From NCBI RefSeq assembly GCF_000371785.1, contig NZ_AQUI01000002.1, positions 4,203,352-4,267,351 on the forward strand: 64,000 nucleotides of DNA, given 5' to 3'. Both the position numbers and the translations under genes were made by a program. A model generated the notes under the pieces. It searched no databases and was not told the origin of the DNA. It worked only from the letters and a program-made list of their open reading frames with translations. Positions 21,075 through 29,238 of the stretch are shown here, in pieces. Each line of letters begins with the position of its first letter. Position 1 is the first letter of the stretch. Source of the stretch: Actinopolyspora halophila DSM 43834. GTDB lineage: Bacteria; Actinomycetota; Actinomycetes; Mycobacteriales; Pseudonocardiaceae.

Positions 21075-22196
21075 ATGCGTGACATCGCCGATGACCTGCT
21101 GAGCTGGACCGAAGCGGGCGAGTCCTTCACCGTCGCCTCGGTCGTCGAGGTGCGCGGCAGCGCCCCGCGGGGTGTCGGTGCCGCCGCGGCGGTACGGGAG
21201 GACGGGACCATCGCGGGAAGCCTGTCCGGGGGGTGCGTCGAGGGCTCGGTCCACGCCCTGGCCCTCGAGGCGCTCTCCGAGGGGCGTCCGCGCCGGACCA
21301 CTTTCGAGTACGATCCGGACGATCCGTTCGCGGTCGGACTGACCTGCGGTGGCGACCTGGAGGTTCACCTGCACCCCGTCGACCCCTCGGCGGAGGCCGA
21401 CACCGACGTCCCCGGTTCCGGGGACACGGCACGGGTGCTGTCACTGGCGCTGCGTTCGACGAAGGCGGGCAGACCGGTCGCCGTGGCCCGCGTGCTCGAC
21501 TCCGGGGCCACACTGGCCGTGTGGCCGGACGAGCACGCGGGCGGGACCGGTGATCCGGAGCTCGACGGGGTGGTACTCGCCGAGACCCGGGCGATGCTCG
21601 AACGGGGCGGTTCGGAGTTGCGCAGGTTGTGCGTTCCCGGTGAACGGAGCGCGGAACACGCCGTTTTCGTCGAGTCCTGGGTCAGCCCGGCGCGCATGTT
21701 GGTGTTCGGCGCCGTGGACCACGCCGCCGCGCTGGCCAGGATGGGCAAGTTCCTCGGCTACCACGTCACCGTGTGCGACGCCAGGGCCGTGTTCGCCACC
21801 GAGCAGCGCTTCCCCGCTGCCGACGAAGTGGTCGTGCGCTGGCCGCACGACCACCTGGCCTCCACGGAGCGGGACGAACGCACGGTCGTCTGCGTGCTCA
21901 CCCACGACGCGAAGTTCGACGTCCCCGTGCTGAAGGAGGCGCTGCGCGGCCCGGCCGCCTACATCGGCGCTCTGGGCTCGCGCCGCACCCATGCCGACCG
22001 GACGGATCGACTGCGTTCGGCGGGGGTGACCGAAGCGGAGCTGGAACGACTTCGCGCCCCGATCGGGCTCGACCTCGGTGGCCACACCCCCGAGGAAACG
22101 GCCGTGGCCATCGCGGCCGAGATCGTCGCGCTGCGCAACGAGGCGAGCGCGGCCCCGCTCACGCACACCAGCGGACCGATCCACTCCCATGCCTGA
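21075..22196 (+). CDS. xdhC: XdhC/CoxI family molybdoenzyme maturation factor
   Basis: The 373-residue protein has the N-terminal XdhC_CoxI domain (VASVVEVRGSAPRGVGA ... GSLSGGCVEG) and a C-terminal Rossmann domain (MLVFGAVDHAAALARMGKFLGY ... YIGALGSRRTHADR). In Rhodobacter capsulatus XdhC binds molybdenum cofactor, promotes its sulfuration and hands it to xanthine dehydrogenase. ATG 21075 has GAAGGAGG upstream. It follows the permease by 94 nt and fits the purine operon. Confidence 0.92.
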   Translation: MRDIADDLLSWTEAGESFTVASVVEVRGSAPRGVGAAAAVREDGTIAGSLSGGCVEGSVHALALEALSEGRPRRTTFEYDPDDPFAVGLTCGGDLEVHLHPVDPSAEADTDVPGSGDTARVLSLALRSTKAGRPVAVARVLDSGATLAVWPDEHAGGTGDPELDGVVLAETRAMLERGGSELRRLCVPGERSAEHAVFVESWVSPARMLVFGAVDHAAALARMGKFLGYHVTVCDARAVFATEQRFPAADEVVVRWPHDHLASTERDERTVVCVLTHDAKFDVPVLKEALRGPAAYIGALGSRRTHADRTDRLRSAGVTEAELERLRAPIGLDLGGHTPEETAVAIAAEIVALRNEASAAPLTHTSGPIHSHA

Positions 22197-22229
22197 AGAA
22201 GTTCTCCCGTTTCGGTTGTCGAGGGTGCT

Positions 22230-22370
22230 CGGTCCGCGGGACCTACCACCGGCTCTCGCGCCGGGTGCCCGAGAGCGAGCAGCCACCTGCGCCACGTCGG
22301 GTCGTCCCGGCGAGAGCGCGACGCGGGAGAACCCGCGGTGGACCGGGTCTCGTGGGTGGTCGGTCGATGC
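22230..22370. repeat. dispersed hairpin repeat, copy 1
   Basis: This stretch between xdhC and the nucleotidyltransferase is clearly related to 24291-24400 and 44646-44760. Shared blocks are GGCTCTCGC...CGGGTGCCC, ACGTCGGG..CGTCC..GCGAGAGC, and GAGAACCCGCGG. Arms GCTCTCG and CGAGAGC let it fold into a long hairpin. Coordinates are approximate. Confidence 0.6.
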
Positions 22371-22431
22371 TCTCGCGCCGAAGGACAACCCTGCCTGGTC
22401 CTCGAACCGGGCGGAGAACTCCGGTGAACCG

Positions 22432-23007
22432 GTGGCCGGTCTGGTGCTCGCCGCGGGACGGGGGCGGCGCATCGGAATTCCCAAGGCGCTGCTGCGCACC
22501 CGGGATGAGCTGTTCGTGGAGCGCGCGGTGCGCGTGCTGCGGCTGGCGGGGTGCTCGCCCGTGGTCGTCGTGCTCGGCGCGGCCGCCACGACCGTCACCG
22601 AACAGGCCGACCTCTCCACCGCGGAGATCGTGCGCAACGCGGACTGGGTCACCGGGATGGGGTCCTCCCTCCGCGCGGGGCTGCGGAGGCTGGCCACCGC
22701 CGAGGCCGCGCACGAGGCGACCGGCGCGCTGGTGCTGCCGGTGGACATGCCCGGAGTCACGGCCGAGGCCGCGCGACGGGTCGCCGATCACGCGGAACCG
22801 AACGCGCTGGCCGCGGCGTGCTACGAGGGTGAGCGTGGTCACCCGGTGCTGCTGGGCAGGCGGCACTGGAACGGGGTGTCCGAGCTCGCCGTGGGCGACC
22901 GCGGGGCGCGCGACTACCTGCGCGCGCACGAGGTCGCTCTCGTACCCTGCGAGGACGTCGCCTCCGGATTCGATGTAGACCGCCCCGAAGACCTGACCGG
23001 GGAGTAA
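22432..23007 (+). CDS. MobA/MocA-like nucleotidyltransferase
   Basis: The 191-residue protein opens with VAGLVLAAGRGRRIGIPKALL, the nucleotide-binding signature of the MobA-like NTP transferases. It continues with ADWVTGMGSSLRAGL, LPVDMPGV (metal Asp) and RGHPVLLGRRHW, as in MocA and PucB proteins. MocA makes the CMP form of molybdopterin. Standing next to xdhC, it probably prepares cofactor for the xanthine dehydrogenase. The frame is open back to ATG 22189, but that part is repeat DNA and low complexity; GTG 22432 gives the usual family length, though its ribosome-binding site is weak. Confidence 0.82.
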   Translation: MAGLVLAAGRGRRIGIPKALLRTRDELFVERAVRVLRLAGCSPVVVVLGAAATTVTEQADLSTAEIVRNADWVTGMGSSLRAGLRRLATAEAAHEATGALVLPVDMPGVTAEAARRVADHAEPNALAAACYEGERGHPVLLGRRHWNGVSELAVGDRGARDYLRAHEVALVPCEDVASGFDVDRPEDLTGE

Positions 23008-23126
23008 CCCGTAGAGTCGTTGGCCACGCGTGAGTGACCGCGCCGATCCACGCCCAATGCGGCCGCCTTTCGGCCGGAACGCGCGAGTTCACGGCGATGA
23101 TCGAGCATGCTGGACGCGGAGGCATC

Positions 23127-23450
23127 ATGGCTCAGGGGCACATCACAGCCAACTATCTTCCCGATGGCGACGACTGGACGGTCACCGTCACGATGGGAAC
23201 GGAAAGCCGCGTGGCACACGCCCCCGGGCTGATCACGGCCAGGGACCAGGCGGAACAGCTGATCGAGCAACTCGCGCCGAACTCCGCGGGGCGGGTCGTC
23301 ATCCACTTACTCGACGGGGACGGTTTCGCGTTCAGCACCGCCTACCTCCAGGCCCGGCACGGGTTGTCCGACGAGGCCACCAGGGCCGCGGCCCGCCAGG
23401 CGGCCGCGGCCGCCGCCGCGCAGCAGAACCCGGGAAGCCAGCTTCGCTGA
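23127..23450 (+). CDS. small conserved-looking protein of unknown function
   Basis: The 107-residue protein starts at ATG 23127 with GCGGAGG 5 nt upstream. It reads as beta strands (HITANYLPDGDDWTVTVTM), a helix (ARDQAEQLIEQL), a strand with acidic turn (VVIHLLDGDG) and an Ala-rich C-terminal helix. The order is loosely like HicB-type antitoxins, but no toxin gene adjoins and the resemblance is only by eye. A compact terminator follows at 23467-23485. Confidence 0.7.
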   Translation: MAQGHITANYLPDGDDWTVTVTMGTESRVAHAPGLITARDQAEQLIEQLAPNSAGRVVIHLLDGDGFAFSTAYLQARHGLSDEATRAAARQAAAAAAAQQNPGSQLR

Positions 23451-23466
23451 CGCCCCCGAGGAGCAC

Positions 23467-23485
23467 CCCTCCCGTTCCGGGAGGG
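23467..23485. terminator. hairpin after the small protein gene
   Basis: Perfect 8-bp stem CCCTCCCG / CGGGAGGG with a 3-nt loop, 17 nt after the stop codon. A wider imperfect pairing (CCCCGAG...CTCGGGG) surrounds it. There is no long U-tract. Confidence 0.5.
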
Positions 23486-23591
23486 ATCGCCGAACACGTG
23501 GCGCGGGGTGCTCGGGGACCTCGCGGCACCACCGCGCCGAAGGACGAACCAGGCCCTTTCGAACGAACACACCCGGTAGAGCACTACTAGT

Positions 23592-24248
23592 ATGTCGACC
23601 GTGAACGCACCGCTCGGCAGCGATTGGGAACACCCCCAGCCCACAAGCAACTCCCGCGACCGGCCCGAGGGCGCGTCCTCCACCAGAGGACGTCCCAGGG
23701 ACTCCACGAGGGACGCCGCACTGCGGACCGCGGCCCTGGAAGTGCTGGCCGATGTGGGGTACCGCGCTCTGACCATGGACGCCGTCGCCGCGCAGGCGCG
23801 GGCGGGCAAGGCGACCATCTACCGTCGCTGGGAGTCCAAGCTGGAGCTGGTCATCGACACCTGCACCCAGCTGGTGCAGCGCAACGTCCCCCAGCCGGAC
23901 AACGGGGCGCTGGAAACTGATCTCGGCGATTTCCTCAGCGCTTTCGCCGAGTTCCTCGACGGCCCGGTGGGCAAGGCCGCGCAGGCTCTCGTGGGTGAGC
24001 TCCCCCACGAGCCGGAACTGGCCGAGGCGTTCCGGGATTCCTTCCTGCTGCCGCAGCGGGACGTGCTGCGAAGCATCATCGATCGGGGGAGCGAACGCGG
24101 CGAGGTCCGCGGGAACGCTCCGGTGGACACCGTCGTCGAGCTCGCCGGGGCGGCACTGATCCACCGGCTCATGTTGACCGGCGAACCGCTCGACCAGCGG
24201 TTCGTGGACAGGGTGCTGCACGAGGCGCTGCTGCCCCTGCTGCGCTGA
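23592..24248 (+). CDS. TetR/AcrR family transcriptional regulator
   Basis: The 218-residue protein has a disordered N-terminal 30 residues, then a TetR helix-turn-helix (ALEVLADVGYRALTMDAVAAQARAGKATIYRRWESKLEL, about 48-86) and an all-helical ligand domain of the TetR_C type. I see no ribosome-binding site before ATG 23592; ACTAGT ends right at the start, so the mRNA may be leaderless or the site weak. There is no adjacent efflux gene in the same unit, so its target is not evident. Confidence 0.88.
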   Translation: MSTVNAPLGSDWEHPQPTSNSRDRPEGASSTRGRPRDSTRDAALRTAALEVLADVGYRALTMDAVAAQARAGKATIYRRWESKLELVIDTCTQLVQRNVPQPDNGALETDLGDFLSAFAEFLDGPVGKAAQALVGELPHEPELAEAFRDSFLLPQRDVLRSIIDRGSERGEVRGNAPVDTVVELAGAALIHRLMLTGEPLDQRFVDRVLHEALLPLLR

Positions 24249-24290
24249 TCGAGGCCGATCGAGGTTTTCCGCTCACCACCGACGAGGTGC

Positions 24291-24400
24291 TCGCGGAGCG
24301 CGAACCTCCCGCCTGCTCTCGCCGCGGGCGTCTCGACTTCCGACGCGTTCCGGCGACGGCGGGGCCGTCCTCGCGAGAGCGCGCCGCGGGCCGGTCCGCG
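24291..24400. repeat. dispersed hairpin repeat, copy 2
   Basis: GAACCTCCCGC..GCTCTCGC opens the copy and CGGCGGGGCCGTCCTCGCGAGAGC (24358-24381) closes it; the latter differs by one base from the block in the copy at 44646-44760. GCTCTCGC and GCGAGAGC are perfect 8-bp arms of a hairpin. It fills the gap between the tetR gene and the DUF3618 gene. Confidence 0.65.
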
Positions 24401-24433
24401 CGGCCGGTTCACCTCTGGGCGCGGCGGGAGGGA

Positions 24434-24655
24434 TCAGCGCAGCAGTTTGCGCAGCACGAGCACCGCTGCCAGGGTGCCGACGCCGATCAACGCGTAGCGG
24501 ACCCGCGGATCCTCCAGCTTCTCCTGCAAACCGGCTTTGCCTGCTTCCACGGCACGCGTCGGGTTGGCCTTGGTCTCCAGCTCGTCCAACGAGCTCGCGA
24601 GCGCCTCGCGTGCCTTCTCGATGTCGCGCTGAATGGCGTCGGGATCGCGGGCCAC
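24434..24655 (-). CDS. DUF3618 family protein
   Basis: The 73-residue protein begins ARDPDAIQRDIEKAREALASSLDELETKANP, typical of actinobacterial DUF3618 proteins, and ends with one membrane helix (RYALIGVGTLAAVLVLRKLL). GTG 24655 is supported by GAGGAGG 4 nt upstream. The helical N-terminus faces the cytoplasm by inference. The function of the family is not known to me. Confidence 0.85.
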   Translation of the reverse strand: MARDPDAIQRDIEKAREALASSLDELETKANPTRAVEAGKAGLQEKLEDPRVRYALIGVGTLAAVLVLRKLLR

Positions 24656-24869
24656 CTGTCCTCCTCGTACTTCTGGGGTCGTGGTCGGCCTGGTTGCGGT
24701 GATCGAAGGTACGCGGCCGGGGCACCACATCCCCGATTCGGCACCCGGCTGTGCACAGCGTAGATCACACCACGGCTCCAGTGGGCGGCCACGCTGCCCG
24801 TGTCGCTGACTCGCCCGGCTCGGGGCCGTCCCGGACCGAGCCGGATCCTACCGGTATTCTGTGCCTCAG

Positions 24870-24943
24870 GGGGCCGTAGCCCAACAGGCAGAGGCACTAG
24901 GTTTAGGTCCTAGCCAGTGCGGGTTCGAATCCCGCCGGCCTCA
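24870..24943 (+). tRNA. tRNA, anticodon UAG (nominally Leu), short variable loop
   Basis: The gene folds as a cloverleaf: acceptor GGGGCCG / CGGCCTC (one G-U), anticodon stem CTAGG / CCTAG around loop TTTAGGT with anticodon UAG, T-arm GCGGG TTCGAAT CCCGC, discriminator A, no encoded CCA. The D-arm stem is short. UAG would read CUA leucine codons, yet the variable loop is only 5 nt (CCAGT), whereas bacterial tRNA-Leu is a class II tRNA with a long variable arm. The tRNA call is firm; the amino acid is less so. Confidence 0.85.
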
Positions 24944-25214
24944 CTCTCTCCCACCGGTTTCCGGTGCGAACGACCGGTTCCCGTCCACTCCCGCGGTGTT
25001 TTCCCGCTTCACGAACAACACCAGGCACGTGCGCGCGGCGGCGAACTCCCTCCTCCGCAGCCGTACTCTCTCCCGGCAGGGAGTGTCCCACCACATCGGA
25101 TTCCTTCCGTTCCGATCAGCTCCTCTCCTGGTCACCGTCCTGTTCCCGAGTGTGCTCGGCTGTGGCCACCCGCACAAAGCATGGACAATCGCCAATGTTT
25201 GGCAGAAGATCCGC

Positions 25215-25318
25215 CGACAGGAAAACACCAACGACGGCGTTCGGGGGAAGTCCGGTGCGAATCCGGCGCTGACCCGCAACGGTGAGCTCGCGTGAGCAAG
25301 CCCGAGAACCCGATGTCG
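25215..25318 (+). ncRNA. cobalamin riboswitch aptamer
   Basis: The core GGAAGTCCGGTGCGAATCCGG (ending near 25266) followed by GCTGACCCGCAACGGT matches the conserved junction of adenosylcobalamin riboswitches, and AAGCCCGAGAACCCG near 25298-25312 fits the degenerate B12 box. CGACA (25215-25219) can pair with TGTCG (25314-25318) as the closing P1 stem. At about 104 nt it is a short variant. It lies upstream of a BtuCDF-type transporter, the classic target, and a hairpin over the ribosome-binding site follows. Confidence 0.9.
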
Positions 25319-25433
25319 TCGCGGCGCCCTTCCGGAAGCGAACCCGGCGAGGGCGCGGAAAGCTCCACCACCGTCGAGGACTGCGGGGAGGGAGCCCGAG
25401 CACGACGCCCGCCCCGGGCGGATACCGTGCGTG

Positions 25434-25475
25434 CCGGGTGCCTTCGCGTGGTCGACAGCGCAGAAAGGCACCCGG
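25434..25475 (+). promoter_or_regulatory. Shine-Dalgarno-sequestering hairpin (riboswitch expression platform)
   Basis: CCGGGTGCCTT (25434-25444) pairs perfectly over 11 bp with AAGGCACCCGG (25465-25475), loop 20 nt. The right arm contains AAAGG, the likely ribosome-binding site for GTG 25479. Closing this hairpin would block translation, as expected when cobalamin is bound. The link to the aptamer is an inference. Confidence 0.6.
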
Positions 25476-25478
25476 GTT

Positions 25479-26720
25479 GTGCGACACGGCTCAGATTCGA
25501 GCGGCCCCTCCGGTTCGAGCGGTTCCGGACTCCTGGACCACGCCGGTTCCCGTCCGCGGGAGGAAGCGCCCCTGAGGTCCGCACGGCCCGGAACGGAGCA
25601 CACGACGACGCTCGGTTCCCCCGAGCGGGAACCGGCCGACGACCCGCACCGGTCGCCACGGGCGAAACCACGCGGGCAACGTCCCGGTCGGCTCCGCCTG
25701 CCGCTGCTGTGCCTGCTGCTCGGTGCCGGCCTGCTCGGCTCCGTCGTGTGTGGAGTCGCGCTGGGCCCCACGAGCATCCCCTTCGGCAAAACCGTCGCGC
25801 TGCTCCACGAAGCACTGCGCGGCGGCGTGATCCCGGCCGAGGACGCCGGGCTCTACTACATAGTCTGGGACGTCCGGCTTCCCAGAGTGCTGCTGGCCGC
25901 GGTGGTCGGGGCCGGATTGAGCGCCGTGGGAGTCGCCACCCAGGCCATGGTGCGCAACGCGCTGGCCGACCCGTTCGTGCTGGGGATCTCCTCCGGCGCC
26001 TCGGTGGGCGCCAGCGCGGTCGCGCTGTACGGGATCCTCGGTGCGTTGGGGTTGTACGCCCTGTCCACGGCCGCCTTCCTCGGTGCGCTGTGCGCCACCG
26101 CGCTCGTCTACGCCATCGCCCGCACCTCGAACGGGCTGGCCCCGCTGCGGCTGGTGCTGACCGGAACGGCGATGTCCTACGGGTTCTCCGCCGTCACCAC
26201 GCTGCTGATCTTCCAAGCGCCGAACGGAAACGCGGCCAAGTCCACCATGTTCTGGCTGCTCGGCAGCCTGGGCGGAGTCACCTGGAACTCGCTGCCGGTG
26301 GCCACGGTGGTGGTCGCCTGTGGACTCTGCTACCTGCTGTTGTCGGCCCGCAAGCTCAACGCCCTGGCCATGGGTGACGAAACGGCCACGACGCTGGGAG
26401 TGGGCCCCGCTCGTTTCCGCCGCGAGCTGTTCGTGGTCGCCGCCGCGGTGACCGGTGTGCTCGTCGCCGTCAGCGGAGCGGTCGGATTCGTCGGACTGAT
26501 GCTGCCGCACCTGGCGCGGCTGCTCGTCGGGGCCGACCACCGTCGGGTGCTGCTGCTGGCTCCGCTGGCGGGTGCGGTGTTCCTGGTGTGGACGGACCTG
26601 CTCGCGCGGACCGTCGCCGCTCCCGAACAGCTCCCGCTCGGTGTGATCACCGCGGCGATCGGTGTTCCGTGCTTCCTGCTGTTGATGCACCGCCGTGGAA
26701 CCACGTTGGGGGGAAACTGA
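25479..26720 (+). CDS. FecCD/BtuC-type ABC transporter permease, corrinoid uptake
   Basis: The 413-residue permease has a Pro/Arg-rich cytoplasmic N-terminus of about 70 residues, then some 9-10 membrane helices. Family marks are RLPRVLLAAVVGAGLSAVGVATQAMVRNALADPFVLGISSGAS and SGAVGFVGLMLPHLARLLVG, the coupling region for the ATPase. GTG 25479 follows the hairpin that hides AAAGG. Such actinobacterial triads are often named F420-0 or iron-siderophore transporters; the upstream cobalamin riboswitch argues for corrinoid import here. The stop overlaps the ATPase start by 1 nt. Confidence 0.88.
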   Translation: MRHGSDSSGPSGSSGSGLLDHAGSRPREEAPLRSARPGTEHTTTLGSPEREPADDPHRSPRAKPRGQRPGRLRLPLLCLLLGAGLLGSVVCGVALGPTSIPFGKTVALLHEALRGGVIPAEDAGLYYIVWDVRLPRVLLAAVVGAGLSAVGVATQAMVRNALADPFVLGISSGASVGASAVALYGILGALGLYALSTAAFLGALCATALVYAIARTSNGLAPLRLVLTGTAMSYGFSAVTTLLIFQAPNGNAAKSTMFWLLGSLGGVTWNSLPVATVVVACGLCYLLLSARKLNALAMGDETATTLGVGPARFRRELFVVAAAVTGVLVAVSGAVGFVGLMLPHLARLLVGADHRRVLLLAPLAGAVFLVWTDLLARTVAAPEQLPLGVITAAIGVPCFLLLMHRRGTTLGGN

Positions 26721-27508
26721 TGGACCTGAGCATGGAAGGGGTCGACGTGTCCGCGGCGGGCGTGCGGCTCGTCCGGGACGTGGACGTGCACGTCGGTTCG
26801 GGTGCGCTCGTGGGGCTGGTCGGCCCGAACGGAAGCGGCAAGTCGACCACGTTGCGCTGCGTGTACCGGACCCTGCGCCCCGACCGGGGCGACATCCGGC
26901 TCGGCGGCTCGGACATCTCCGCGATGTCCCTGCGGGAAAGTGCCCGCAGGATAGCCGCGCTGACCCAGGAGTCCCAGTCCGAATTCGACTTCACGGTCAC
27001 CGAGGTGGTCGAGATGGGCCACACCCCGCACCGCGCGACGGGGCGGGAGGAGCGGAACCACACCCACGTGGAGGCGCTGCGCGCCGTGGGCTGCGCGCAC
27101 CTGGCGGAACGAAGCGTGCTGTCGCTGTCGGGCGGTGAGAAGCAGCGGGTGCTCATCGCACGGGCGCTCGTGCAACGTCCGGAGCTGCTCGTGCTGGACG
27201 AACCCACGAATCACCTCGACATCCGGCACCAGCTGGAGATGCTCTCCCTGGTGCGGCAGCTGGGCATGACGACGCTGACCGCGCTGCACGACCTCAACCT
27301 CGCCGCGGCCTGGTGCGACCACGTCTACGTGCTCAGCGGCGGGCGCGTCGTGACGGGCGGCCCTCCCGAACAGGTGCTGACCCCCGAAGTCGTCGGCGAC
27401 GTCTTCGGGGTGCGCGTGCACGTCGTGCGCCATCCGGAGACGGACGCTCCGCAGCTGCTGTTCGCCCCGACCACCGGCTCCGGTGGCGCCGAATCACCGA
27501 AAGGATGA
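26720..27508 (+). CDS. ABC transporter ATP-binding protein, BtuD/FepC type
   Basis: The 262-residue ATPase has Walker A GPNGSGKSTT (about residue 38), the Q-loop in AALTQESQ, the signature LSGGEKQRVLIARAL, Walker B LLVLDEPTNHLD and the switch His in ALHDLNLAA. Together with the FecCD permease it powers uptake of a metal-chelate type substrate, here probably cobalamin because of the riboswitch. It overlaps both neighbours (TGATG before, ATGA after), so the three genes are translationally coupled. Confidence 0.93.
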   Translation: MDLSMEGVDVSAAGVRLVRDVDVHVGSGALVGLVGPNGSGKSTTLRCVYRTLRPDRGDIRLGGSDISAMSLRESARRIAALTQESQSEFDFTVTEVVEMGHTPHRATGREERNHTHVEALRAVGCAHLAERSVLSLSGGEKQRVLIARALVQRPELLVLDEPTNHLDIRHQLEMLSLVRQLGMTTLTALHDLNLAAAWCDHVYVLSGGRVVTGGPPEQVLTPEVVGDVFGVRVHVVRHPETDAPQLLFAPTTGSGGAESPKG

Positions 27509-28536
27509 GACCGACAGTGCGCACCCAGCGGAAAACCCTCGGAGGCATCTCCCTGCTGATGTCCGGTGTCCTGCTGCTCGGGGGCTGCGGCGCCAGGGTG
27601 GCCACCGCCCCCTCCGGTGACGCCCCGGAGCGGTTTCCGGTGACGTTGGACAACTGCGAGCGACAGCGCACCTTCGACCGGCCGCCCCGGAAGGTCGTCA
27701 CCAACGACATCGGGATCACCGAGATCATGTTCGCGCTCGGACTCGAGGACAGGATGGCCGGTTACTTCCTGTCCGAGGGGCAGCGCAACGGGGTGCGGAG
27801 CTCGCCTTGGTCCGCGAAGTTCGAAAGGACACCGCACCTCGGCGAGGAGATCGGCATGGAGGGGGTCCGGGCCGCCGGGGCGGACATGGTGTTCGCGGGC
27901 TGGAACTACGGGTTCGGCGAGACGGAGCGCTTCACCCCCGAACGCCTGGAGAAAGCGGGTATCGACTCCTACGTGCTCAGCGAGTCCTGCCGGAGCGGTG
28001 TGGAGGACAGGCGCGGCATCATGCCCCCGCTGCGAGCGTTGTACGCCGACATCCGCAACCTCGGCGAGCTGTTCGGGGTGCGGGAGCGCGCCGAACGGCT
28101 GGTCTCCGAGTACGAGAGCACCATCGCGAAGGCGCGCGAGACGAACACCGGGCGGGACGGCCCCAACGTCTTCCTCTACGACTCGGGGAGGAGCGAGCCG
28201 GTCACCTCGGGAAACGGCGGGGCGGCCGACCAGATCATCCACAAGGCGGGCGGGGAGAACATCTTCCACGGTCTCGACGACAGCTGGACCACGGTCAGCT
28301 GGGAGACCGTGCTGCGCGCCGATCCGGACGCCGTGCTGATCAACGACTACGGCGGCAGGAGCGCAGCGGAGAAGATCGACTTCCTGCGCGAGCACCCCGC
28401 CGTTTCCGAGCTCGACGCCGTTCGGGAGGGGCGGTTCTTCACCCTGCCCTACGCGTCCCTGGTCGAGGGACCGCGCAACGCCTCGGCGGTGCGGAAGCTG
28501 GCCCGTTTCCTGGAGGACGTTCCCGCTGACGAATAG
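27505..28536 (+). CDS. substrate-binding lipoprotein, BtuF/FepB type
   Basis: The 343-residue protein has a lipoprotein signal ending in LLLGGCGA, so it should be anchored outside the membrane by the Cys near residue 28. The periplasmic-binding-protein-II fold of metal-chelate binders is visible (RKVVTNDIGITEIMFALGLEDRMAGYF, then VRAAGADMVFAGWNYG). It would deliver the ligand to the permease encoded upstream. ATG 27505 overlaps the ATPase stop; GTG 27517 is an alternative. The ligand is taken as cobalamin from the riboswitch. The protein also resembles those labelled F420-0 binding proteins. Confidence 0.87.
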   Translation: MRPTVRTQRKTLGGISLLMSGVLLLGGCGARVATAPSGDAPERFPVTLDNCERQRTFDRPPRKVVTNDIGITEIMFALGLEDRMAGYFLSEGQRNGVRSSPWSAKFERTPHLGEEIGMEGVRAAGADMVFAGWNYGFGETERFTPERLEKAGIDSYVLSESCRSGVEDRRGIMPPLRALYADIRNLGELFGVRERAERLVSEYESTIAKARETNTGRDGPNVFLYDSGRSEPVTSGNGGAADQIIHKAGGENIFHGLDDSWTTVSWETVLRADPDAVLINDYGGRSAAEKIDFLREHPAVSELDAVREGRFFTLPYASLVEGPRNASAVRKLARFLEDVPADE

Positions 28537-28557
28537 TTTTCTCCGCGGCGGCGCGAA

Positions 28558-28623
28558 CTGCTCGGGTGGTGTTTTCGGCGCTGCCACGCCGGAAAAGCCC
28601 GAGCCGACCAACGACCCGAGCAG
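28558..28623. terminator. nested inverted repeat after the transporter operon
   Basis: CTGCTCGGGT (28558-28567) pairs with ACCCGAGCAG (28614-28623), and an inner pairing GCTCGGG / CCCGAGC plus TTTTCGGCG / CGCCGGAAAA lies inside. The block TGCTCGGGTGGT is shared with both ends of the element at 44624-44989, so this is either a terminator or a shortened member of that repeat family. Confidence 0.5.
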
Positions 28624-28725
28624 AAAACCCCGACGAGGAGCAGGCACTGTCCGGACCGGTATCGCCGCCTCCGCTCACCCCGGACTGTCAAAATGTGACG
28701 CGGGGCCGCGAACTCGGAGGTGAGC

Positions 28726-29238
28726 ATGATCGACACCGGCGAAACGCCCGGCGGAGTGCGACTACGACCGCCACAGCACCGTGTCGATCGACGTGCCGTC
28801 CTCTGGTGGGGCTGCCGGGTGGGCACGGTGGTCGTCGTGTTGCTGCTCGCGCTGGCGCTGGCGGCGTGGTGGTTCACCTCCGCGCGTGAGGTCCTGCTGC
28901 TGCTCCTGCTGCCCGTCGGGGTGCTCGGAGCGGGTTACGCGGTGGTGATGCCCTGGTGGCGCTACCGGGTGCACCGCTGGGAGACCACCGATTCGGCCGT
29001 CTACACCGCAAGCGGTTGGGTCAGCAGGGAGTGGCGTGTGGCCCCGATGTCCCGCATCCAGACCGTGGACACGGCCCGAGGCCCGCTGCAACGCGTGTTC
29101 GGCCTGTCCACAGTGACCGTGACCACCGCCTCGGCCGCCGGACCGCTCAGCATCGACGGGCTCGACCACGAGGTCGCCTCCGACCTGGCGGAACGACTCA
29201 CGATGACCACCCAGGCCGTTCCGGGAGACGCCACTTGA
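28726..29238 (+). CDS. YdbS-like PH-domain membrane protein
   Basis: The 170-residue protein has two adjacent membrane helices (WWGCRVGTVVVVLLLALALAAWW and VLLLLLLPVGVLGAGYAVVM, about 25-75) and a bacterial PH domain of the DUF304/bPH_2 type (VHRWETTDSAVYTASGWVSREWRVAPMSRIQTVD). ATG 28726 has CGGAGG 5 nt upstream. It overlaps the next gene, which carries two or three similar domains; such YdbS/YdbT pairs are widespread, with unknown role in the membrane. Confidence 0.88.
   Translation: MIDTGETPGGVRLRPPQHRVDRRAVLWWGCRVGTVVVVLLLALALAAWWFTSAREVLLLLLLPVGVLGAGYAVVMPWWRYRVHRWETTDSAVYTASGWVSREWRVAPMSRIQTVDTARGPLQRVFGLSTVTVTTASAAGPLSIDGLDHEVASDLAERLTMTTQAVPGDAT

Noticed and set aside
22189-22431. 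Longer N-terminus for the MobA-like protein from ATG 22189
   Set aside because: The added 81 residues are low complexity, coincide with a dispersed repeat and exceed the usual family length. It remains a formal alternative.
24944-25214. A protein gene between the tRNA and the riboswitch
   Set aside because: Frames here run through the tRNA or riboswitch core and show no start signal or protein-like composition.
25479-28536. Naming the transporter genes as iron-siderophore uptake
   Set aside because: Sequence families overlap, but the cobalamin riboswitch directly upstream is better evidence for corrinoid uptake.
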